Below, one piece after another: positions 16,688-22,901 of a stretch of 34,246 nt of DNA; within the stretch, counting starts at the first letter, position 1; every line of letters begins with the position of its first letter. The translations under genes were made by a program, and so were the position numbers. Under the pieces are notes generated by a model. It was not told the DNA's origin and did no database searches. It saw only the letters and a list, made by a program, of their open reading frames with translations. Source of the stretch: NZQO01 sp964639255 (GTDB lineage: Bacteria; Bacteroidota; Bacteroidia; Flavobacteriales; Flavobacteriaceae); assembly GCA_964639255.1 (NCBI GenBank), contig CAZXDP010000026.1, positions 1-34,246 on the forward strand. The letters run 5' to 3'.

Positions 16688-17824
16688 TTATAGAACTCCC
16701 TTGGTTGAAGGTAGAATCGGTTTTTCGACATCGCGTTTCACCGCCATCTTTATCGCTTTGGCGAAAGCTTTGAAAATCGCTTCAATTTTATGGTGCTCAT
16801 TGGTGCCTTCGGCCTTAATATTCAGGTTGGCCTTGGCACCGTCACTAAAGCTCTTGAAAAAATGAAAGAACATTTCGGTAGGCATCTGCCCTATCATCTC
16901 ACGTTTAAATTCGGCCTCCCATACCAGCCAGTTCCTACCTCCAAAATCGATTGCTACCTGCGCCAGGCAGTCGTCCATAGGAAGGGTGAATCCGTAGCGC
17001 GCTATTCCAATCTTGTCGCTTAATGCCTTCCGAAACGTTTCCCCTAGCGCTATGGCGGTATCTTCTATGGTGTGGTGCTCGTCTACTTCTAAATCGCCTT
17101 TTACGTCTATAAATAAATCCATATTTCCATGACGTGCCAGTTGATCGAGCATGTGGTCGAAAAAGGAAATGCCGGTATCGATTTTGCTTTTGCCCGTGCC
17201 ATCCAATAGCAAATCGATGGAAATAGCAGTTTCGTGCGTGGTTCGTGTAAGTTGTGCCGAACGTCGTTCCAGTTTCAAGAATTCGTAGATTTCTTTCCAA
17301 CTGGTTGTTTTGAGTACGATACTATTTTCCAACGCCTCTTTAGGGGCAGTAGTTTCAGACGCTCCCAACTGCTCGTTTGCGGTTATGAATATGGCTTTAG
17401 ACCCTAGATTTTTTGCTAGTTCCACATCGGTCATTCTATCACCAATGACAATCGATTCCTCTAGGTTAAAATCGCCCTTTACATACTTGGTAAGCAAGGC
17501 TGTACCAGGCTTTCGGGTAGGTGCTCTTTCTTCGGAAAAGGTACGGTCTATAATTACTTCTTCAAAGACGATTCCTTCATTGGAGAGGGCTTTCATTATG
17601 AAATTATGAACTGGCCAAAAGGAGTCCTCAGGAAAAGCGTCGGTTCCCAAACCGTCCTGATTGGTCACCATAACCAGCCCATACTCGAGTTCTCGCGCAA
17701 TTTTAGACAGGTAGTAAAATACCTCTGGGTAAAATTCCAACTTATCGAATGCGTCTATTTGGTAATCGGCTGGCTCTTTTATAAGAGTGCCGTCCCTATC
17801 TATAAAAAGCAGTTTTTTGGTCAT
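16688..17824 (-). CDS. hisB: Bifunctional histidinol-phosphatase / imidazoleglycerol-phosphate dehydratase
   Basis: This is a 378-residue fusion. The N-terminal HAD-type phosphatase (residues ~1-165) begins LLFIDRDGTLI, with D9 and D11 as nucleophile and acid. It has MVTNQDGLG and the metal motif VIGDRMTDVELAKNLG; it removes phosphate from histidinol phosphate. The C-terminal dehydratase (~185-378) has FFDHMLDQLARHG, VDEHHTIEDTAIALG and, near the end, NEHHKIEAIFKAFAKA, the two Mn-binding HHxxE-type motifs. The fused form is known from enterobacteria and Bacteroidota, among others. The start overlaps hisC by 4 bases, and hisH follows after 3 bases. Confidence 0.98.
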   Translation of the reverse strand: MTKKLLFIDRDGTLIKEPADYQIDAFDKLEFYPEVFYYLSKIARELEYGLVMVTNQDGLGTDAFPEDSFWPVHNFIMKALSNEGIVFEEVIIDRTFSEERAPTRKPGTALLTKYVKGDFNLEESIVIGDRMTDVELAKNLGSKAIFITANEQLGASETTAPKEALENSIVLKTTSWKEIYEFLKLERRSAQLTRTTHETAISIDLLLDGTGKSKIDTGISFFDHMLDQLARHGNMDLFIDVKGDLEVDEHHTIEDTAIALGETFRKALSDKIGIARYGFTLPMDDCLAQVAIDFGGRNWLVWEAEFKREMIGQMPTEMFFHFFKSFSDGAKANLNIKAEGTNEHHKIEAIFKAFAKAIKMAVKRDVEKPILPSTKGVL

Positions 17825-18873
17825 TTGTCAATAGCTTTCAAAGCGTTTAAAAGTTCGATGTTTTCTTCTGGAGTTCCTATGGTGATGCGCAGCGTATTTT
17901 CGCACAGGGCCTGGCTGCTGCGGTTGCGTACCACAATTCCTTGTTCTACTAACTGATGGTACCTTGTATCAGCATCATCTACCCGAACTAATAGGAAATT
18001 TGCCGAAGAAGGAATAATTTCAACTACAAAACTTACTTCTAGCAATGCTTTAGATAACAATTCTTTCTGTTTGATAACCTGTTTCTTGTATTTTTCTGTA
18101 TTTTCCGTATTGCTGAAGTGCCTAAGCGCGTATTGCTGCGTTAGGACATTTATGTTATAAGGCGGTTTAATCTTATTGAGTGTAGCGATTACGGCTTCGG
18201 AAGCATAACAGATGCCTAGCCTTATCCCGGCCATGCCATAAGCTTTTGACAAGGTTTGGGTCACTACCAAATTTTCAAAATCGTTCAATCGCTCTACCCA
18301 GCTCGTTTCTTCGGAAAAATCGATATAGGCTTCATCGATAACCACGAGTCCGTGGAACGTTTCCAATAATTCTTCGATTAGTTTTTCAGAAAACAATGTT
18401 CCTGTGGGATTGTTGGGCGAGCATAGAAACAAGATTTTTGAATTTGAGTCCATAGCCTTCTTTATGCCGGAAACATTTGGCTGAAATTCTGAAGTAAGCA
18501 GCACCTCTCGATTCTCTACTGCGTTGATGTTCGCCAAGACACCGTACATTCCGTAGGTGGGTGGCAAGGTAATCACATTGTCCTGGTTGGGCTCACAAAA
18601 AGCCCGAAACAGCAAATCGAGTACCTCGTCGCTGCCATTTCCCAACATTATTTGGTGTATTGGCATCCCTTTTTGGGCGGCTATCGCTTCCTTCAGGTCT
18701 CTTTGCTGTGGATCGGGATAGCGATTTACATCAGTTTCGAACGGATTTTCATTAGCATCGAGAAAGACCTTGGAGCTTGGGGCACCCTGAAACTCATCAC
18801 GCGCCGAACTATACGGCTTTAGTGCGGCTATGGAAGGTCGTACTAATCTTGAAATGAGGGATGGTTTTTTCAT
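17821..18873 (-). CDS. hisC: Histidinol-phosphate aminotransferase HisC
   Basis: This 350-residue PLP-dependent fold-type I aminotransferase converts imidazole acetol phosphate and glutamate to histidinol phosphate. The Schiff-base lysine is K210 in TLSKAYGMAGIRLG, with the phosphate-binding Arg in the same motif. D180 in VVIDEAYIDF binds the pyridine nitrogen, and CSPNNPTG and LGNGSDEVLDLL are further family signatures. It overlaps hisD upstream and hisB downstream by 4 bases each. Confidence 0.98.
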   Translation of the reverse strand: MKKPSLISRLVRPSIAALKPYSSARDEFQGAPSSKVFLDANENPFETDVNRYPDPQQRDLKEAIAAQKGMPIHQIMLGNGSDEVLDLLFRAFCEPNQDNVITLPPTYGMYGVLANINAVENREVLLTSEFQPNVSGIKKAMDSNSKILFLCSPNNPTGTLFSEKLIEELLETFHGLVVIDEAYIDFSEETSWVERLNDFENLVVTQTLSKAYGMAGIRLGICYASEAVIATLNKIKPPYNINVLTQQYALRHFSNTENTEKYKKQVIKQKELLSKALLEVSFVVEIIPSSANFLLVRVDDADTRYHQLVEQGIVVRNRSSQALCENTLRITIGTPEENIELLNALKAIDK

Positions 18874-20168
18874 ACGTTCTCTTTATTTGAAATTTCCTGC
18901 AACCGGATTGTTACCGCATTCTTGTGCGCCCGCAGTCCCTCGGCCTCTGCCATAACCTCTACAGCAGTCCCGATGTTTTGCAAGCCCTGAGCTGTTATTT
19001 TCTGAAATGTGATGCTTTTGGTAAAACTGTCTACCGTAACACCGCTGTATTGTTTCGCATAGCCATTGGTAGGCAGTGTATGATTAGTGCCCGATGCATA
19101 ATCGCCAGCACTTTCGGGCGTATATGCTCCTACGAATACCGAACCTGCATTTACGATGCCCTCTGTAAAATAAGATTCATCTTGCGAGACTATGATTAGG
19201 TGCTCTGGCCCATAGGCGTTGATCAAGTGCAGCGCCGTTTTGTTATCTTCCACGTAAATCAACCTCGAATTTTCTAGAGCCTTCGCGGCGATCTCGGCCC
19301 TCGGTAATTCCTTGAGCTGACGCATCAACTCCATTTCCGTAGTATCGAGCAATTCCCTAGATGTGGAAACCAGCAGTACCTGACTGTCGGCCCCGTGCTC
19401 TGCTTGGCTTAGCAAGTCTGAAGCCACAAAGGCAGGGTTCGCATCAGTGTCGGCAAAAACCAGCAATTCAGAAGGGCCAGCGGGCATATCGATGGCTACA
19501 CCATACTTGGTAGCCATTTGCTTTGCCACCGTAACGAATTGATTCCCAGGCCCGAAAATTTTGTAAACAGCGGGCAGGGTCTCGGTACCAAAGGTCATCG
19601 CACCAATGGCCTGTATGCCCCCAACCTTAAATACTTGGGTTACCCCGCAAAGACGCGCGCTATATAGAATAGCGGGGTGTACCGTCCCTTCGCGATTGGG
19701 CGGGGTACAGAGTACAATTTCGCTGCATCCTGCCAAGTTAGCGGGGATTGCCAACATCAAGATAGTTGAGAACAACGGAGCGCTGCCACCAGGAATGTAC
19801 AGCCCCACTTTTTCAATGGGTTTTCTTTGTTGCCAACACCGTACGCCTGGTTGGGTTTCTACTGAAACCCCATCGGTGCGTTGCGCTTTGTGAAATGCGA
19901 CAATGTTTTCGTACGCCAGTTTAATAGCTCGCTTTAGAGATTCTGGGACAGCCGCATCGGCCTTATCAAATTCTTCTTCGGTTGCCAGGAGGTTACTGGG
20001 GGCTGAACCATCAAAAAGCTGCGAATACTTTGCGACGGCGAAATCGCCCTTGGTTTCTATTTCAGAAAATATGCCGGTTACCGTAGCCTCTATTTCGGCG
20101 AACGATTGCGTGGGCCGTTGTAGGAGTTCTTTCCAAGTGGATGGCGATGGATTGTATATTTTTTTCAT
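18870..20168 (-). CDS. hisD: Histidinol dehydrogenase HisD
   Basis: This 432-residue zinc enzyme oxidises histidinol to histidine in two NAD+-dependent steps. The zinc-site residues Q255 and H258 are in LLSQAEHGADSQ. The catalytic Glu-His pair is in NAYGPEHLIIV, and a further zinc ligand region is ESAGDYASGTNHTLPT. The NAD-binding loop VGGIQAIGAMTFGTETLP and the substrate segment YIPGGSAPLFST are clear. It starts 9 bases after hisG and overlaps hisC by 4 bases. Confidence 0.98.
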   Translation of the reverse strand: MKKIYNPSPSTWKELLQRPTQSFAEIEATVTGIFSEIETKGDFAVAKYSQLFDGSAPSNLLATEEEFDKADAAVPESLKRAIKLAYENIVAFHKAQRTDGVSVETQPGVRCWQQRKPIEKVGLYIPGGSAPLFSTILMLAIPANLAGCSEIVLCTPPNREGTVHPAILYSARLCGVTQVFKVGGIQAIGAMTFGTETLPAVYKIFGPGNQFVTVAKQMATKYGVAIDMPAGPSELLVFADTDANPAFVASDLLSQAEHGADSQVLLVSTSRELLDTTEMELMRQLKELPRAEIAAKALENSRLIYVEDNKTALHLINAYGPEHLIIVSQDESYFTEGIVNAGSVFVGAYTPESAGDYASGTNHTLPTNGYAKQYSGVTVDSFTKSITFQKITAQGLQNIGTAVEVMAEAEGLRAHKNAVTIRLQEISNKENV

Positions 20169-20177
20169 TCTATTCGT

Positions 20178-21035
20178 TTAAAGAACCATTTTTTCTATGG
20201 GGCACACCAAGATACCCTCCGCCCCAGCTTCCTTGAGTTGGTCTATGACCTGCCAGAATTCATCTTGATTGACTACGCTATGGAGGCTACTCCAGTTTTT
20301 GTCGGCCAAGGGCAACACGGTTGGGCTACGCATGCCGGGTAAGATGCTTATAATTTCCTCTATCTTCTCATTGGGAGCATTCAATAAAACGTAGCGTGAT
20401 TCGCGACCTCTAAGAACGGCTTTGATACGAAAGACCAGTTTATCGAGAATGGCTGCCACATCATTGGGAATTCCGGGAGAAACGGCGAGAACTGCCTGGC
20501 TTTTCAAGATGGTTTCCACTTCCTTCAAATTGTTCTTGAAGAGCGTACTGCCGCTGCTCACAATATCGCAAATGGCATCGGCTAAGCCAATATTGGGTGC
20601 AATCTCAACACTGCCATTAATGATATGCAGCTCTGCTTCAACACCTTTTTCTTGTAGGAACTTTCGCGTAGTTTCGGGATACGACGTAGCGATGCGCTTT
20701 CCGTTCAAATCGGCTATGGAGTCGTATTCAAAAAACTTGGAGACGGCTAGAGAAACCCGGCATTTGGAGAAGCCCAACTTTTCGGCTACTGAAATACCCT
20801 CACCCTTTTCTACTAATAGATTTTCCCCAATTATGGCGCAGTCCACCACGTTGTCCTTCAGATATTGAGGTATGTCCCCATTGCGCAGGTAATAGATTTC
20901 CAAGGGGAAATTCTTGGCCGGTGCTTTTAGTTGGTCCTTGCCGTTATCAATGCTTATTCCACAATCCTTTAGCATAGCAAGCGAAGCTTCGTTGAGCCTC
21001 CCTGATTTCTGTACGGCGATTTTCAATTTTTTCAT
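20178..21035 (-). CDS. hisG: ATP phosphoribosyltransferase HisG, long form
   Basis: HisG catalyses the first, committed step: ATP plus PRPP gives phosphoribosyl-ATP. The frame can open at 21044 (MLRMKKLKIA) or 21035 (MKKLKIAVQKSGRL). I chose the second because it matches the usual N-terminus; it gives 285 residues. The transferase domain includes SGRLNEASLAMLKDCGI, DVVDCAIIGENLL-type and GSVEIAPNIGLADAICDIVSSGSTL motifs. The C-terminal ~75 residues form the ACT-like regulatory domain, which gives histidine feedback inhibition, so no HisZ partner is needed. It is the first structural gene of the operon, directly downstream of a leader peptide and terminator. Confidence 0.97.
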   Translation of the reverse strand: MKKLKIAVQKSGRLNEASLAMLKDCGISIDNGKDQLKAPAKNFPLEIYYLRNGDIPQYLKDNVVDCAIIGENLLVEKGEGISVAEKLGFSKCRVSLAVSKFFEYDSIADLNGKRIATSYPETTRKFLQEKGVEAELHIINGSVEIAPNIGLADAICDIVSSGSTLFKNNLKEVETILKSQAVLAVSPGIPNDVAAILDKLVFRIKAVLRGRESRYVLLNAPNEKIEEIISILPGMRSPTVLPLADKNWSSLHSVVNQDEFWQVIDQLKEAGAEGILVCPIEKMVL

Positions 21036-21062
21036 ACGTAACATTTGTTTGGTTCAATCCAT

Positions 21063-21095
21063 AAAAAAACCCGTTTGAGCGGCTCAAACGGGTTT
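21063..21095 (-). terminator. Intrinsic terminator (attenuator) of the his leader
   Basis: On the minus strand, a perfect 13-bp stem (AAACCCGTTTGAG with CTCAAACGGGTTT, loop CCG) is followed by a run of seven U residues. It lies between the his leader peptide and hisG, about 28 bases before the hisG start, so it can stop transcription before the structural genes. This is the classical position of an amino-acid attenuator. Confidence 0.93.
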
Positions 21096-21162
21096 AGATA
21101 TTTCGTTAGTTTCAACAAACAACCATATCACCTCGCGTGAGCGCAGCAGTAAATATGGTGGT
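21091..21162 (-). promoter_or_regulatory. Competing leader hairpins of the his attenuator (hand-folded)
   Basis: Segment 1 (ACCACCATAT, 21162-21153, covering the His codons) can pair with segment 2 (ATATGGTTGT, 21128-21119) at 9 of 10 positions. Segment 2 can instead take part in a different hairpin. In it, GGTGATAT (21132-21125) pairs with ATATC plus ACC (21101-21091, with a TAA bulge), and GTT-GTTT pairs with AAAC-T-AAC inside. That second hairpin uses the first bases of the terminator 5' arm (ACC, 21093-21091). The two folds are mutually exclusive, as required for attenuation. The folding was done by eye without energy calculation. Confidence 0.55.
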
Positions 21163-21184
21163 GATGTAGAACTATTGATGTCAT
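21128..21184 (-). CDS. hisL: his operon leader peptide (MTSIVLHHHHIYCCAHAR)
   Basis: This is an 18-codon open frame from the ATG at 21184 to the TGA at 21128-21130, encoding MTSIVLHHHHIYCCAHAR. Four consecutive histidine codons (CAT CAC CAC CAT) and a fifth three codons before the stop make it a histidine-sensing leader. It sits between a perfect -7 promoter element and an intrinsic terminator, upstream of hisG. When charged tRNA-His is scarce, the ribosome should stall on the His codons and favour the antiterminator hairpin. With abundant histidine, the terminator should form. The ATG lies only about 8 bases after the -7 element, so the transcript probably has a very short untranslated leader. 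Confidence 0.9.
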   Translation of the reverse strand: MTSIVLHHHHIYCCAHAR

Positions 21185-21192
21185 TGTTGCGA

Positions 21193-21200
21193 CAAAGCTA
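21193..21200 (-). promoter_or_regulatory. his operon promoter, -7 element TAGCTTTG
   Basis: The minus-strand octamer TAGCTTTG matches the Bacteroidota consensus TAnnTTTG exactly and lies immediately before the his leader peptide. No TTG is seen at the ideal -33 distance; the region is A/T-rich (TTTTTAACAC). Transcription should begin around 21188-21190. Confidence 0.65.
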
Positions 21201-21270
21201 AAAATTTTATCGTTTAAAACTGTGTTAAAAACATATAAATTTTTAACCTGTAAGTGGAAGGGAATTTTCA

Positions 21271-21278
21271 TAGCTTTG
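21271..21278 (+). promoter_or_regulatory. Promoter -7 element TAGCTTTG for the OmpA-family operon
   Basis: The plus-strand octamer TAGCTTTG is an exact TAnnTTTG match, identical in sequence to the divergent his promoter element 70 bases away. It lies 60 bases before the chosen ATG at 21338. It also falls inside the longer open frame starting at 21254, which argues against that upstream start. Confidence 0.6.
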
Positions 21279-21337
21279 TTATGCTTGGCATGCTACAGCA
21301 GAATTGTGGCGAATTGTCGGCTAGAGGAACACACTGC

Positions 21338-22312
21338 ATGAAGAATTTTCTTATAGCACTTTCGGTCTTTATCGTCTGGTCGGTTTTCGGTCTGTTGCTC
21401 TATAGCCTCCTGCTTTCTCCCGACGATGAAAGGGAGATGGCCGAAAAGACAACCCAGGATTCTAATATGTTGAACGATACGCTCTTAGACGTGCCATCGA
21501 ACCAAACAATTGATATTCAGCCTAACGATACGGTCGATACGACCGCGGTTGCCGCCGAGACCGAACTTACGGGTCTTAAGGCCATAGATAGTGATGGTGA
21601 CATTGTGTTTTATTTTTCAGAGGGAATGGAGATCGAGAAAAATAATGCTACTGTACGCATACCCAAATCCGTTATCGATTATCGCTATAAGATAAACACC
21701 TATATGCTGCAGCATCCCGACAGCGAGGTGCATATTGCTTCGGTATATAGTGCTGATGAAAACCTAGAAACACCCAATTTGGGTATTCAACGAGGCAATT
21801 TTATAAAGAGCGAATTGATTGAGACGGGCATTCCAGCCGAAAAAATCGTGGTAAAACCCATTATTAAGGATATCTCCTTTACTAGCGACCAAACGTTTAC
21901 AAAAGCTATTTCCTTCTCGTTCAAGCCTCTAGACTTAGAACGTATCGAATCGCTCAAGAACAAGATTCCCGAGACAAAGACGATTTATCCGAAGTTTTCC
22001 ATAGATGGCATTATGGTGAACGATAATTTGCGTAATTTGATGGAAGAAGTAAAAACCATCACTGCAAACAATCCAGAGATTATGGTCGAGGTAATTGGCC
22101 ACACCGATAACGTAGGCAACAGCATCGATAATTATAAAACCGGCCTCGATTTTGCAAGGCAGGTACGGTGGTTTTTGGTTCGGAAGGGCGGTATTTCCAG
22201 CGACAGAATCAAGGCGTCCTCGCGTGGGGAGGAAGATCCTATAGACACCAACAGTTCCCAACGCGGGCGCAATGCGAACCAGCGAATAGAAGTTGTATTT
22301 TATTTAAGATAA
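21338..22312 (+). CDS. OmpA-family protein with N-terminal membrane anchor and two OmpA-like domains
   Basis: The frame is open from 21254, but the ATG at 21338 is preferred. It begins MKNFLIALSVFIVWSVFGLLLYSLLLS, a membrane helix near the N-terminus, and lies downstream of a -7 element. The protein has 324 residues: a helix at ~4-26, a low-complexity acidic and Thr/Asp-rich linker (~28-75), a first degenerate OmpA-like domain (~78-210), and a C-terminal OmpA domain (~215-324). The C-terminal domain has the peptidoglycan-binding pattern EVIGHTDNVGNSIDNYKTGLDFARQVRWFLV and SSRGEEDPIDTNSSQRGRNANQRIEVVF. It probably tethers the inner membrane to peptidoglycan. The next gene starts at the base after its stop codon, so the two are surely cotranscribed. 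Confidence 0.88.
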   Translation: MKNFLIALSVFIVWSVFGLLLYSLLLSPDDEREMAEKTTQDSNMLNDTLLDVPSNQTIDIQPNDTVDTTAVAAETELTGLKAIDSDGDIVFYFSEGMEIEKNNATVRIPKSVIDYRYKINTYMLQHPDSEVHIASVYSADENLETPNLGIQRGNFIKSELIETGIPAEKIVVKPIIKDISFTSDQTFTKAISFSFKPLDLERIESLKNKIPETKTIYPKFSIDGIMVNDNLRNLMEEVKTITANNPEIMVEVIGHTDNVGNSIDNYKTGLDFARQVRWFLVRKGGISSDRIKASSRGEEDPIDTNSSQRGRNANQRIEVVFYLR

Positions 22313-22888
22313 ATGACTGAACTCAACGAACTCCTTCCGCCATCAGCCAATCTCATTGGCGTATTTCTCCTAATGCTTACGGCATTTCTAATAGGTTATT
22401 TTTCTTCCCTTTGGTTGAATAGAGGTAAGTACAAGAGCACAATCGAGCGATTGAAGCGCGAGGTAAACCTTTCGAAGACCGAAAAAAAAGTACGGGATAT
22501 AGAAACCATTTTTACCGAGATAAAGCCCCGTATCGAGGAAATGGTAAAACAAAAACACGAGGAAACCGTAACTCAAAAAAATCCGGAAACGATCGCGCAA
22601 CAGGCGCGTACCAGTTATATTACCTATAACAAGAAAAAACCCGAATTAAATTTCGATAGCTTTGGATATGCCCATAGCAGCGAAAAAGATGACCTTACCA
22701 AAATTGGTGGTATCGGCCCCTACATAGAGCAAAAACTCAACGAAATAGGCATTTACACCTTTGAGCAAATTAGCAAACTGGACGATGCCGACATTCGCAT
22801 TATAACCGATTTGATCGACTTCTTCCCCGGCCGAATAGAGCGCGACAATTGGGTAGGCCAAGCCAAGGCCCTTACTAAAGTTTACTAA
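22313..22888 (+). CDS. Membrane-anchored helix-hairpin-helix protein of unknown function
   Basis: This is a 191-residue protein with an N-terminal membrane helix (about 14-33, LIGVFLLMLTAFLIGYFSSLW). A charged, probably coiled-coil stretch follows (~38-100, rich in Lys/Glu). The C-terminal helix-hairpin-helix region (~127-191) contains DDLTKIGGIGPYIEQKLNEIGIYTFEQISKLDD. That motif resembles the LxxIxGIGPxxxxxLxxxGIxTFxQL repeats seen in proteins loosely labelled 5' DNA nuclease or HhH proteins. No catalytic nuclease residues are visible, so DNA, or simply protein, binding is the most that can be inferred. It abuts the OmpA-family gene without a gap, and the symporter gene begins 13 bases later. 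Confidence 0.82.
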   Translation: MTELNELLPPSANLIGVFLLMLTAFLIGYFSSLWLNRGKYKSTIERLKREVNLSKTEKKVRDIETIFTEIKPRIEEMVKQKHEETVTQKNPETIAQQARTSYITYNKKKPELNFDSFGYAHSSEKDDLTKIGGIGPYIEQKLNEIGIYTFEQISKLDDADIRIITDLIDFFPGRIERDNWVGQAKALTKVY

Positions 22889-22901
22889 CGACCCCTACCC
22901 T

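Noticed and set aside
21254..21337. Upstream start of the OmpA-family frame
   Set aside because: It would place a perfect -7 promoter element inside the coding region and put 28 polar residues before the membrane helix. The ATG at 21338 is a better start.
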